NCBI GenBank assembly: GCA_050249535.1
Contig: JBFWQI010000001.1
Location: 290,609-354,608, forward strand
DNA length: 64,000 bases
Origin: JADJXM01 sp937967285
Lineage (GTDB): Bacteria > Acidobacteriota > Blastocatellia > RBC074
Direction of reading: 5' to 3'
Under the pieces are notes generated by a model that worked only from the letters and a program-made list of their open reading frames with translations, had not been told where the DNA came from and did no database searches. This document shows, in pieces, positions 1 through 18,746 of this stretch. Each line of letters opens with the position of its first letter. The first letter of the stretch is position 1. Position numbers and translations under genes: made by a program.

Positions 1-409
1 TGGTGCGCTCCTGATCCATCGTCCGGATCCTCTCCCGCCAGATCATCTTCTGCTCCTGGCTCAGACCCTGCATCAGTCTTTCATGCTCACGGTCCATCGT
101 CCGAAGCTGATCCCTCAACTGGTCCCGCAACTTCAATCCGTCTTCCATCCTGAAGCCGCCGCCGGCCAGCTTCGCCATCTCGCGCGTCTGGTCGCGCAGC
201 CTGTCCGCCGCCGTCGTGCACGTCTGAAGCTGATCCCGCTGCTGCTTCGTCACCGTGCGACCTTTCTCCATCCCGCCTTTCTGTTGCTGCTGCGCCGGCC
301 TCTTACCCTTGCTCTGACCTCCGCCCTGCGCAACCACACCCAGACTGCCCGCCACCAGAAATCCACTTATGATCAATCCACTCAATATTGTTTTTGTCCT
401 GTTTTTCAT
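1..409 (-). CDS. Secreted hypothetical protein, 3' part beyond window edge
   Basis: The reverse strand reads an open frame from an ATG at 409 to the window edge with no stop. It begins MKNRTKTILSGLIISGFLVAG, a typical signal peptide, followed by a Gln/Lys-rich stretch and a charged helical segment with repeated RDQLR and MDREHERL-type units. A strong GGAGG lies about 8 bases upstream of the ATG (near 415-420). The family is not recognised. The composition suggests a helical periplasmic protein, which is inference. The C-terminus is missing from the window. Confidence 0.7.
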   Translation of the reverse strand, partial: MKNRTKTILSGLIISGFLVAGSLGVVAQGGGQSKGKRPAQQQQKGGMEKGRTVTKQQRDQLQTCTTAADRLRDQTREMAKLAGGGFRMEDGLKLRDQLRDQLRTMDREHERLMQGLSQEQKMIWRERIRTMDQERT

Positions 410-647
410 CTTTTTACCCTCCTTACTTCTTTCTCCTCATATCTGTAAACGCAAGACCCGTGCCGATATCTTCCGATTCTCAAAAACCCTTCGATCCCAG
501 TAATTGCGCCTTTTCTGGTTTGTGTGCGCGTGCGTCTGATAACGAGTGGGGTGCGTGGTTTTACGCTGGGAGAAGCTGGGTGGAAGATGAATGGAAGGTG
601 GATGGAAGGGGAGGGGCGGGCTGGAACGAGCGGACAACTTAACGCGA

Positions 648-691
648 GCGTCAGCGAGCGCCCCCGGCCGTATGCGGGCGCTCGCTGACGC
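648..691 (-). terminator. Hairpin downstream of the caspase gene
   Basis: A perfect 16-bp inverted repeat: left arm 648-663 (GCGTCAGCGAGCGCCC), right arm 676-691, 12-base loop. It starts 10 bases past the stop of the caspase-like gene on the minus strand, so it could end that transcript. It has no long T-run, so it may instead be a dispersed palindromic repeat. Confidence 0.5.
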
Positions 692-700
692 TGCAGGTTC

Positions 701-1606
701 TCACACGCTGAACGGTTCCTGAGTGACGAAGTTTGCGGCGCTGCCGAGCGTGAAGAAATTGGGCGTCTGGGATGGCGGCATCTTCGACTTGATCGTCGCG
801 TAGAACCGCGCATAGTTCCCCTTGAACGCTCCGTGGTTCCAGACTCGCAGCAACTGCTCAGTGAAGGCCCCGTTATGATCGCCGTCGAGCGAGGTTTGAT
901 TGTCCTGACATCCCGAGATCAGGATAACGGCCGGCCTGAACTTCTTGACGATGGATGAGAGCCTTGGATTGATCGCCAGTTGGGCCAGCGCGCTGTCCGG
1001 ATCGACAACCTCGCCGCTCTTGCCGGACTCTTTCGCCACGTCCTTCTGCAGCTTGTCGTAGAACACCTTGTGCTCGGCGTATGTCCGCCTGCCCACCGAC
1101 AGAGGCATCATTTTCGATCTCCCTGCCGGCTCTGTGCCCGGCATCGGCTCCCTCGTTACGGTTCCGCTGTGGCAACTGTCCGAGAAGACCAGGATCCTGA
1201 CACCCGACCGGAACCGGCTCAATTCCATATAGAGTTCGTCGTCGATCAACTGCCCGTCATAAAGACACCAGGTCTCGTCCTTCTTGTCGTCCTCTTCCCC
1301 CGTCACGTCCGGAATCTGGCCGCCGTGACCGGAAAAAGTCATGAAGAAGAGGCCTCCCGATTTGAGCTGCTTTGCGGCCGCCCTGATCGCCGCCAGCGTC
1401 TTGGCTCGCGTGGCGTCCTTCGTCATCAGCACCGTCGGCTTCATGCCCTTCGATCGGGCGATCTCCGACATATCCTGTGCGTCGAACTCACATGCCATCA
1501 GATCTCCGCTCCATCCGCCGTAATGCGCCGGGCTGACCGAATTCAACCCCAGATGCAATGACAGCGCCTTCACCTTGCCGGCTGCCGCTTTAGTGGTTTT
1601 CGCCAT
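701..1606 (-). CDS. Caspase-like cysteine peptidase (peptidase C14 / metacaspase-like)
   Basis: A 301-residue protein of the caspase fold. The catalytic dyad is visible: His94 in SGHGGQ and Cys145 in DSCHSG, separated by the DETWCLYDGQLIDDEL segment typical of bacterial caspase-family proteins. There is no signal peptide, so it should be cytoplasmic. Family members cleave after basic or acidic residues and act in regulated proteolysis or cell death; the substrate here is unknown. An AGGAGA-type ribosome site sits just upstream of the ATG. It is transcribed alone, divergent from the methyltransferase, with no attached sensor domain. Family assignment is firm; role is not. Confidence 0.88.
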   Translation of the reverse strand: MAKTTKAAAGKVKALSLHLGLNSVSPAHYGGWSGDLMACEFDAQDMSEIARSKGMKPTVLMTKDATRAKTLAAIRAAAKQLKSGGLFFMTFSGHGGQIPDVTGEEDDKKDETWCLYDGQLIDDELYMELSRFRSGVRILVFSDSCHSGTVTREPMPGTEPAGRSKMMPLSVGRRTYAEHKVFYDKLQKDVAKESGKSGEVVDPDSALAQLAINPRLSSIVKKFRPAVILISGCQDNQTSLDGDHNGAFTEQLLRVWNHGAFKGNYARFYATIKSKMPPSQTPNFFTLGSAANFVTQEPFSV

Positions 1607-1828
1607 AGCTTTCTCCTGGTTTATGTGACTGCCTGATAAAGACTTGAGAACCCGATCCGTGCCTGGATGTTAGCCCGAATTCGTTCGAATGCCAATATTT
1701 TTCAGCCCTGCGAGGCTGTCTGATTGCATAAAACTCCATCTCGAGGCTACTCTATATCTTTGCATTTTCATGAGCGGAACCAGAGAGTCAGCAAGCGCCA
1801 CCAACTTTTACGTTTGACGGAGATGACA

Positions 1829-2842
<1,014 letters not shown>

Positions 2843-2844
2843 CG

Positions 2845-2909
2845 GTGCGCAGGCGCCCGGCAGGTGCGCAGGCGCCCCGCCTGCGAATGTTAATTCACGC
2901 CTGCGCACC
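2845..2909. repeat. Dispersed GTGCGCAGGCGCC palindromic repeat
   Basis: Two direct copies of GTGCGCAGGCGCC are followed by an inverted copy ending GCCTGCGCACC. It fills the gap between the methyltransferase and gltX. A related element (GTGCGCACGCGCCCCGCG) occurs at 27101-27160, so this is a dispersed family, not a gene-specific signal. Confidence 0.7.
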
Positions 2910-2923
2910 CAGTGGAGTAATTA

Positions 2924-4584
<1,661 letters not shown>

Positions 4585-4672
4585 GAAAACTGGAGACTTT
4601 TCCGCTATCATATCAAAAGGCTTATAAACAGCCCGGACCCCGAATATTTACCCAGGAGAAATCACACACACC

Positions 4673-6382
<1,710 letters not shown>

Positions 6383-6398
6383 AATCGGATTTCCCCCC

Positions 6399-6575
<177 letters not shown>

Positions 6576-6648
6576 ATAGAGTTTTAAGTAACGCCACATT
6601 GGATCTGGCATTCACTTCATATAAACCTGACTTTGGAGGAAAACAGGG

Positions 6649-8331
6649 ATGTTCACCCGTCGCATTACCTTGGTCGTTTCTCTGTTACTGTCGATCAGTC
6701 TGGCATTCGGCCCGGTTGCGGCTCAATCGCGCCGGTCGGGCAAAACGACGGTCAAAGCCGAAGATCTGCAGGAATGGCTTGGTTATCTGGCTTCAGATGA
6801 GCTTGAAGGGCGCGCCACTTTTTCCGAAGGCCTCGGGCTGGCCGCGGCCTACATCGCTCAGCAACTCAAAAGCTGGGGCGTCAAACCCGGCGGAGATAAC
6901 GGCTCGTACTTCCAGCGCGTCAAGGTGCTCGGAGTCAAAAGCGTCAACAACTCGACCCTGACCGTCGAGGTGAACGGGCAAACCCGCGTCTTCAAGGACG
7001 GCGAAGGAATCGCGTTCCCCAAAAACGTCGGCGGCAAGCGCAACTTCACGGCCGATCGAATCGAATTCATGGGCTACGGCCTGGATGCTCCTCTCGCCAA
7101 CCATAACGACTATGCCGGTCTGGATGTGAGTGGAAAAGTCGTGGTCTATCTCGGCTCCACCGGCCCGAAGGGGCTGGGGCCGCAGTTCCGTCGCGCTCTT
7201 GGCGGTCGAGCCAGATATGCCACCGATCAGCGGCAGGCGCTGGCCGGCATCGGACCCGCGAGCGGGGGCTTCGGCGGCAGACAGGGTGGCCAGGCTTCAG
7301 GCCGCGGCGGCCCCCAACCGGATTTCACCACCGTCCAGCGGCTGGACAACCCGCTCCCGCCAAGCGTTACGGCCGAGGATGCATTCTTTGAATTTCTCTT
7401 CAGTAACGCCGAGGTAAAATACGCTGAGCTGAAGGACAAGGCCGCGAAGCAGGAACCGCTGCCCATCTTTACGCTCAAGGGCGTCAAGATGACCTTCAAT
7501 CTCGATGCCGATTACCAGATAGTCCGTACCCAATACACCCGGAACGTCATCGGCACGATCGATGGCGCCGATCCGGCGCTCAAAAACAGTTACGTCCTCT
7601 TCAGCGCGCATTACGATCATGTAGGTTATGCCGAAGGCGAAATCGTAAACGGCGCCCGCCAGGGAGCTGTCGGCCGTGTCAAAACCGGCAAAGTAGACGA
7701 CCGCATCTGGAACGGCGCGGATGACGACGGCTCCGGGACAGCCACTTTGCTGGGAGTCGCCAAATCCTTTGCCTCGGGGCCCAGGCCGAAGCGGTCGCTG
7801 ATGTTCCTCTGGTTCGCCGGCGAGGAACGCGGCCTGTGGGGATCACGCTACCATGCCGATTACCCGACCGTCCCGATCGGAGAGATGGTCGCCAATCTGA
7901 ATATGGATATGGTCGGCCGCAACCGCGACGACAAAGCCGAAGAGGCAAATTCGGTCTACCTTGTCGGCTCCGATCGCATCAGCACCGAGCTTCACAACGT
8001 CTGCATCGACGCCAACGACTCGATGGCCAAGCCGCTCAAGCTGGATTTCGAGTTGAACGATCCGACCGACCTCGAACAGATCTATTACCGCAGCGACCAT
8101 TACAGTTATGCCGCCAAGGGCATCCCGATCATCTTCTTCACTACAGGGCTCCACGGCGATTATCACTTCAACAGCGATCATGTCGACCTGATCAATTTCG
8201 AAAAGATGGCGCGGATCGGCCAGCTTGTCTATGAAACGGGGCGTCGTGTGGCCAACCTCGATCACCCGCCGGCTCGCGATAACAAGGGGCCGCGCGTCGG
8301 AAAGGGCAGCAATGGCAAAATCGACCGCTAG
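6649..8331 (+). CDS. Secreted M28-family zinc aminopeptidase
   Basis: A signal peptide (MFTRRITLVVSLLLSISLAFGP) is followed by a PA-like insert region and a C-terminal M28 peptidase domain. The two-zinc site is recognisable in order: SAHYDHVG (His), GADDDGSG (Asp), FAGEERG (Glu-Glu), NMDMVGR (Asp) and a late His in LHGDYHFNSDH. At 560 residues it matches large M28 aminopeptidases that release N-terminal amino acids outside the cytoplasm. GGAGG stands 8 bases before the ATG. A Gly/Gln-rich, low-complexity stretch (near residues 203-225) interrupts the PA-like part. Substrate unknown. Confidence 0.92.
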   Translation: MFTRRITLVVSLLLSISLAFGPVAAQSRRSGKTTVKAEDLQEWLGYLASDELEGRATFSEGLGLAAAYIAQQLKSWGVKPGGDNGSYFQRVKVLGVKSVNNSTLTVEVNGQTRVFKDGEGIAFPKNVGGKRNFTADRIEFMGYGLDAPLANHNDYAGLDVSGKVVVYLGSTGPKGLGPQFRRALGGRARYATDQRQALAGIGPASGGFGGRQGGQASGRGGPQPDFTTVQRLDNPLPPSVTAEDAFFEFLFSNAEVKYAELKDKAAKQEPLPIFTLKGVKMTFNLDADYQIVRTQYTRNVIGTIDGADPALKNSYVLFSAHYDHVGYAEGEIVNGARQGAVGRVKTGKVDDRIWNGADDDGSGTATLLGVAKSFASGPRPKRSLMFLWFAGEERGLWGSRYHADYPTVPIGEMVANLNMDMVGRNRDDKAEEANSVYLVGSDRISTELHNVCIDANDSMAKPLKLDFELNDPTDLEQIYYRSDHYSYAAKGIPIIFFTTGLHGDYHFNSDHVDLINFEKMARIGQLVYETGRRVANLDHPPARDNKGPRVGKGSNGKIDR

Positions 8332-8421
8332 GCAGGTCGTGAGCTTCAGCGGGCGCCCTGCCTTGTGTCGCCCGCTGAGAAGCACTTTTCGCGGATACTT
8401 AAATCTTTTCAGGAGCGCTGA

Positions 8422-8807
<386 letters not shown>

Positions 8808-8865
8808 TCGACCGCTGAATTGCCGGCAGAATAGAAGCCGCAATAAAGTTGATGGAGGTGCAACA

Positions 8866-10491
<1,626 letters not shown>

Positions 10492-10680
10492 TCATTTCGC
10501 AATATTGGTATTGATTACTGAGTCGCCGAGAAGAGTCTCGACGCGATCCATGCCGGGCTCCTGATTGAGCAGCGCGAGTTCGGGCGATATCTGCTGATCA
10601 ACGTATGACAGGGAACCGATCAGCGCAATCGCTTCTTCTACGTTGCTGCCGAATAGTGAATTTTTTACTTGCGTAACCAT
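10492..10680 (-). CDS. Small hypothetical ORF divergent from ArsR
   Basis: A 62-residue frame (MVTQVKNSLFGSNVEEA...) starts inside the ArsR operator region and ends exactly at the POTRA gene stop. The composition is protein-like, but no ribosome site is visible and no family is recognised. It could be a real divergent small gene sharing the operator, a gene remnant, or chance. Confidence 0.22.
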   Translation of the reverse strand: MVTQVKNSLFGSNVEEAIALIGSLSYVDQQISPELALLNQEPGMDRVETLLGDSVINTNIAK

Positions 10681-10717
10681 GTGGTTTCGGATACAGTATC
10701 TGAAACCAGGTGGTTAC
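10673..10717. promoter_or_regulatory. Double palindromic operator of the ArsR-type operon
   Basis: Two 12-base palindromes of form AACCANNTGGTT lie at 10675-10686 (AACCATGTGGTT) and 10704-10715 (AACCAGGTGGTT), 29 bases apart start to start. Together they form a larger imperfect inverted repeat from 10673 to 10717. The right palindrome overlaps the AGGTGG ribosome site of the ArsR gene, so a bound repressor would block its own expression. Autoregulation is inferred. Confidence 0.7.
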
Positions 10718-10719
10718 GT

Positions 10720-13050
<2,331 letters not shown>

Positions 13051-13101
13051 AATTGGATATTCGTGCAATGTAACGCCGCTTATCAGATCGACAAAACGAA
13101 T

Positions 13102-13121
13102 AATGAAAGGTATCTTTCGTT
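13102..13121. promoter_or_regulatory. 20-bp palindrome upstream of the integrase
   Basis: AATGAAAG and CTTTCGTT flank a GTAT centre (one mismatch). It ends 28 bases before the integrase start. It could be a regulator operator or a core-type recombinase site; the sequence cannot decide. Confidence 0.4.
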
Positions 13122-13149
13122 AAGCGATGTGTCGTGATAGAGTACTTTT

Positions 13150-14274
<1,125 letters not shown>

Positions 14275-14303
14275 AATTTATCATCGCTTATGATTTTTCA
14301 TTT

Positions 14304-16205
14304 CTAAACGACTGGAATAATGCCTGTAAACGGAAACTCGTATTCTTCAAGATCTAGATCCATACGTCTACCATTTGCGTCAAGGTTTGGTAAATATGAA
14401 GGAGGAGGAGGAATATCATTGCTGCCGGGCCAACTCCCGGTGGGCCAAGTATAAGATGGCCAATTCCAAGCAAATCGTACATAAAGGTTCAAATATACCT
14501 GATTTTGCCCAATTGCATTATGAATATCGGCTTTTCTATCAGCAGGTAGATTATCATAATAAATTGTCAACTTATATATTGAATTATTTGCAGCGTGGCT
14601 AACATCATATTGGTCTTCTTCTAACGTATATCTTTCAAAACCATTTCCTACAGCATATCTCAATGTTGGCTGTTCGATTTGAACGTAGGGCACACCACTC
14701 TCTCTCCTAACACCAACCACTAAATCTTCGGATCCATATGTCCCATCAGGATTTTGCTGAGATACTCGCTTAAGAACTGATCTTGCATGTATTAGATAGC
14801 TTGAAAAAATAAATAAAGCTATAGGCCCTCCCGTCACAAAATTAAACTGGGAGCGAATGAAGGCCAAAGGGCGTCGATGAATTTTATCGTAGAGTGAATC
14901 TCGTACTGGCGTCTCCAATCTAATATCATATTTAAGTTCTTTTATTATATCCTGAAGTGAGTAACTACCAAACAAACAGGATAAAAAATTATCGCTATTA
15001 TTCGCTGTATAATTGGGCGTAATTTGTCTATTCTGAATTGGGCGAAAAGGATGGAGCGTATAGGGTGTAGTATTAAAATCTATATAACCATTCCCATAAG
15101 GGACTCTGTTTAATGGTAAGCTCCCCGATGCAATTGTTGGACATCCCTTGGACATTCCTGGTGATGTCCAATAAGCTCCTCCTGTATGAAACTCTACAAG
15201 TGATTTATAGAAATATGGCGTGTCTTGTTTCGGCGGTTTTGGTTGAAGAATAGAGATATGGAGCTTCTCTGATCCTTGTGTCACGCCCGGCTCTCTTAAT
15301 CCAACTGAACCCACATTATCATGATATGGTCTGGTGCCCCCCAAGTTATGAGTAATACTAGCTCCCGCATAGTCTCTTTTGGGCGTACTAATTGAAGACT
15401 CTGCTGTTGGCTCGATGTGGCCATGAAAAGAATCGCGATGCACCTTAACCGCTCCTAAATCATGGGGCCCGCCTCCTCGCCATATATCAACCCAACAATC
15501 TCTCATAATCTTCTCTCCATATTGATTGATTGGAGAGGTGTCATTCCTTAGTATACGGTTAGTGTTAGAGGCGGCGCTATTGGCCTCTCGAATGGCAGCG
15601 TTAATATCATCGTCATTCTTTGGTGTAGCAATAATTACTATTTTGTATGGATCGCCAATAACCTCTAACTCGGGTGTCCAAGCCTGATCCCAAAAGCATG
15701 AAGCCCCAACTTTCAAGCTTAACTGATACTTTCCTGGTTTTACAAATTTTCCCCTTTTATCCCGACCATCCCATACAGCAAAGTGACCACTTAAGCCGAT
15801 AATACTATAAATAGGAATTGACAATACAAATTGCCCATTCTTATCTTCAATTTGAGAATATATAAGGGTAATACTCTCCTTTGTGTGTAGGTTTTCTTTT
15901 ATATCACCTGCAGCTGCTTCTTCCCAGTAAATACCGGCATATTCCTGCAGGCAAAGTCTAATTTGACCGAGTTCGGCATCTTTGAGCGCTTTTGCTGTCC
16001 CCGCGGTTGCGTTGCTAGCAAGTGCTACATCGATCCAACGCAACGTTGTAATCAAAGGTATTGGCGACCGCTCTATTACGCAAGCATAAGAAGACTGAGA
16101 AGCTTGTTGCCCATGCTCTTCAATAACACTATCCTCCATACTTGGCGGCACACAAACGGGGGCCGCATAATCAAGCACAGCAAGTTCACTTGAAATGCTA
16201 GCCAT
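14304..16205 (-). CDS. Unknown protein with FlgD-Ig-like segment and possible L,D-transpeptidase-like motif
   Basis: A 633-residue protein of no recognised family. What can be seen: residues about 145-185 resemble a FlgD-type Ig-like repeat (FAVWDGRDKRGKFVKPGKYQLSLKV). Near residues 340-355, FHTGG...MSKGCPTI resembles the His...S-x-G-C-P signature of YkuD-type L,D-transpeptidases, with 11 residues between His and Ser. A hydrophobic stretch (GGPIALFIFSSYLIHA) follows later. The start at 16205 is chosen because AAAGGTGAT stands 5 bases upstream and the ATG overlaps the stop of the preceding gene by eight bases. It is far more AT-rich than the flanks. Confidence 0.72.
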   Translation of the reverse strand: MASISSELAVLDYAAPVCVPPSMEDSVIEEHGQQASQSSYACVIERSPIPLITTLRWIDVALASNATAGTAKALKDAELGQIRLCLQEYAGIYWEEAAAGDIKENLHTKESITLIYSQIEDKNGQFVLSIPIYSIIGLSGHFAVWDGRDKRGKFVKPGKYQLSLKVGASCFWDQAWTPELEVIGDPYKIVIIATPKNDDDINAAIREANSAASNTNRILRNDTSPINQYGEKIMRDCWVDIWRGGGPHDLGAVKVHRDSFHGHIEPTAESSISTPKRDYAGASITHNLGGTRPYHDNVGSVGLREPGVTQGSEKLHISILQPKPPKQDTPYFYKSLVEFHTGGAYWTSPGMSKGCPTIASGSLPLNRVPYGNGYIDFNTTPYTLHPFRPIQNRQITPNYTANNSDNFLSCLFGSYSLQDIIKELKYDIRLETPVRDSLYDKIHRRPLAFIRSQFNFVTGGPIALFIFSSYLIHARSVLKRVSQQNPDGTYGSEDLVVGVRRESGVPYVQIEQPTLRYAVGNGFERYTLEEDQYDVSHAANNSIYKLTIYYDNLPADRKADIHNAIGQNQVYLNLYVRFAWNWPSYTWPTGSWPGSNDIPPPPSYLPNLDANGRRMDLDLEEYEFPFTGIIPVV

Positions 16206-18165
16206 TATTATCACCTTTATTATTATCAAACTTACTTTCTATTGGCTTTGGCGGAAATAACTTCTGGAAGATATCAGCCTGTTCGCTGTCCTTAGCTTGT
16301 ATTATGCTCAGAGCAATGCGTAGTTTTTCAGTTTCAGCTTCAATCATAGAGTTGTCCAATTGCTTGCGTCTCAGTGTTTCGCTCTGACTTTTCAAAGCGT
16401 AATCATCCAGAGCAACACCTTGACCTAGCAATGCATCAACAATTACAGCGTCGGTGACTAAAATACTAGACATTTTGTTCAGTATTATACCGGGTACATT
16501 GTCTAAATATCGAAAGTGGACAGGATCTTCTTGCATTGCTTTTGCTTCGAAGTCTCCTTGATAAGATTCCGGGAAAACGTGTCCGTGCTTTACTCTCCAA
16601 TATTTATCAGTCTGGCTATCCACTTCTTCGATCAATGATGCTTTATCATCATGATAATTATTCACATTTTTACACATCGCATAAATCATGTCAGCGACTT
16701 CTTTTCGATGCTCAGGCTTTATATACTTCGTCAGAAATCCAGGTAAATCAGCCAGACTTGATTCGCGCGTGCAATCAACATAGCCGTTTACAAATGCAAT
16801 ATGCACATCCATAAGATGCAAATATGATATATATTCTTGATTTAGTTGACGAAACACAAAATTCATTACCCTGCTTAAGTTAACATTCTTAATAGTTCTT
16901 GTTATTTGTGTTTCCTGGCCCTCTTCCATAGTAACTTGCTTGCTAGTCTCAACCTGCGTTTGTCTTTTGCGATTCGTTTCTGATACCTGCTTGCTCACCA
17001 CATTAGCCATGATCTTTGAAGACGTATCTCTCGATTGATTCGTGGATCCTTTTGCCTCTGCGCTAACACTCGCGCTCCCCCAAAACCAATTTGCGCTAGC
17101 TTGGGCAGAAACTCCCCAACTGTTCATTTCCTCGATTTTCTGTTGATCACTGTTTTCATTATGAAGCTCATCCTGAAATTCGTTAGCTTTTTTCTCATCA
17201 TACGAGTCCAATATGGATACGCACTCTTTCAGAGTTTCCTCTTTTTGCCTCCATGTGCGAATAGAGAAAGTGGTCTCTTCACCAGGGAGCAATGTATAGG
17301 TATTCAAGGTTTGCCCAGCACCGTAATTCCCCAGAAAAGAGCTTAAACGATAGTGCTCGACAATCAATATTTTAGGATGGACGTTGTCGTTAAATGGCTG
17401 AGACGTAATTTTTGCCTCAATATCGCCTGACTGTCGTCTAACAGGCACCACTCTCTTTCCATTATTTGCCAGATCAATAATTTCATCTGCGGTTAATTGT
17501 AAGTTTGTGCTGAGAGACTGCTCATCGTTAAGAGTAAAATCGGGGGCTTCTTGGCCACTTACCGCTAATCTAGGCTTTGACTCAATATCTTCTGATTTTA
17601 GTATACCCATCTTGTCATAGATTGGGTTCCAGTATTGACTATTGCGCATTCGGACTTCTTTAGATGTTTGGTATCGGTCTACCATTTCCTTATAGTCCGT
17701 CTGGAATTTGTTCCAATCATTTCTAAAAAAATTGTCGATTTTTTTTAAGTCTTGAATCTTAGAGTTGAAATCATGTGTAAGCTTATATTGTAACTCTTTA
17801 CCATTCTGAGCGGCCTTGCTAAGAGCGTCCGCATATATTGATGCTTCTCGATAACTGCTAACTGGATATCCTGCGTCTTCTAAAATATCTGCGCGCTTAT
17901 CTATCTCTCCTTTGAACTTGGGCGGGTCATGAGGATCTTCTGGTTTCACTGGCTCAGATGGTTTATCTGGCAATATCTCTGTTGGTTTTTCGAATGCATC
18001 TGGGGTAAACCAATTGTCACCGCGCCGGTCACCGGGAATCCCCAAATCATACAGGCCATTGCCATAATAAGAAGTTGTAGTTGGGAGGTCATAGTCTAAA
18101 ATGCTTGCTTGCCCATTTTCATCAAATGCTATTAGCGGTCGTTCAGGCGGCTTATTCTCACTCAT
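16198..18165 (-). CDS. Unknown AT-rich operon leader protein
   Basis: A 655-residue protein of no recognised family and no signal peptide. The N-terminus (1-100) is Pro/Asp-rich and probably disordered. Residues about 100-190 are predicted helical and charged. A beta-rich part follows (VHPKILIVEHYRLSSFLGNYGAGQTLNTYTLLPGEETTFSIRTWR). A Ser/Ala-rich amphipathic stretch (SAQASANWFWGSASVSAEAKG) and a long Thr/Gln/Lys-rich region come next, then NVNLSRVMNFVFRQLNQEY and a helical C-terminus. The alternating small-residue stretch recalls membrane-inserting regions of pore-formers, which is only a guess. GAGAGGTG precedes the ATG. Translationally coupled to the downstream gene. Confidence 0.72.
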   Translation of the reverse strand: MSENKPPERPLIAFDENGQASILDYDLPTTTSYYGNGLYDLGIPGDRRGDNWFTPDAFEKPTEILPDKPSEPVKPEDPHDPPKFKGEIDKRADILEDAGYPVSSYREASIYADALSKAAQNGKELQYKLTHDFNSKIQDLKKIDNFFRNDWNKFQTDYKEMVDRYQTSKEVRMRNSQYWNPIYDKMGILKSEDIESKPRLAVSGQEAPDFTLNDEQSLSTNLQLTADEIIDLANNGKRVVPVRRQSGDIEAKITSQPFNDNVHPKILIVEHYRLSSFLGNYGAGQTLNTYTLLPGEETTFSIRTWRQKEETLKECVSILDSYDEKKANEFQDELHNENSDQQKIEEMNSWGVSAQASANWFWGSASVSAEAKGSTNQSRDTSSKIMANVVSKQVSETNRKRQTQVETSKQVTMEEGQETQITRTIKNVNLSRVMNFVFRQLNQEYISYLHLMDVHIAFVNGYVDCTRESSLADLPGFLTKYIKPEHRKEVADMIYAMCKNVNNYHDDKASLIEEVDSQTDKYWRVKHGHVFPESYQGDFEAKAMQEDPVHFRYLDNVPGIILNKMSSILVTDAVIVDALLGQGVALDDYALKSQSETLRRKQLDNSMIEAETEKLRIALSIIQAKDSEQADIFQKLFPPKPIESKFDNNKGDNNG

Positions 18166-18425
18166 AGATCACCTCTCGTTTAGTCCGTTCGTCTTTAACT
18201 TAAGACACCCTCTGCTGAGGTTCACTAGCAACTTATATGCCAGGCCCTTATAAGTAGTAATTATTGATAATAAATGGCTTAGTACGACGCTCGAGAGGTT
18301 GACTTTGATGTTTTGTTGCGTGAAATTACCCTATATGCGGTGTGTTGTGGTTAGGGGGACCGTCTACATAATTACCATTATCGGACGCTTCAGAATCGAA
18401 TCGATCTCATACAGTTTTCCATCAA

Positions 18426-18746
18426 TCACAGGACAGAGATATGTATGCCCTCACTGACTTTCCCTTCAGGCATAGGGCGGATGACGATTTCCACATCCTG
18501 GTTGAGCCTGACCAACAGATTGAGCAGACGGTCAACTGAGAAATCTGTGAATCGGCCGTTCATTAACTCCGAGACGTCGGGTTGTGTCAGTCCCAGTATC
18601 TGGGCAGCTTCTTTTTGCTTCAATCCGCGCCCTTTTATGATGCTGTAAATCTGATGACCCAGCCGCGCGCGCGTCTGCAGCTCGCCGGCATTCTCCAGCG
18701 CCAAATCTTCAAACACATTGCCAGTGCTTTTGGTCACTTTCTTCAT
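18426..18746 (-). CDS. XRE-family antitoxin (HigA-like)
   Basis: A 106-residue helix-turn-helix protein: LGHQIYSIIKGRGLKQKEAAQILGLTQPDVSELMNGRFTDFSVDRLLNLLVRLNQDVEIVI. This is the HTH type paired with Gp49/HigB-like toxins. It would neutralise the toxin encoded just upstream and repress the operon. Its start overlaps the toxin stop (ATGA), giving toxin-first order as in higBA. Identification rests on the HTH and the pairing. Confidence 0.9.
   Translation of the reverse strand: MKKVTKSTGNVFEDLALENAGELQTRARLGHQIYSIIKGRGLKQKEAAQILGLTQPDVSELMNGRFTDFSVDRLLNLLVRLNQDVEIVIRPMPEGKVSEGIHISVL

Noticed and set aside
83..448. 121-residue plus-strand ORF at the left edge
   Set aside because: It lies antisense to the partial secreted gene at 1-409, which has a signal peptide and a strong ribosome site.
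13051..13149. tRNA gene as an integrase attachment site
   Set aside because: No cloverleaf or CCA end is visible in the short gap, and no tRNA was recognised elsewhere in the window.
14375..14602. 75-residue plus-strand ORF
   Set aside because: It is antisense to the coupled unknown gene and has no family pattern or ribosome site.
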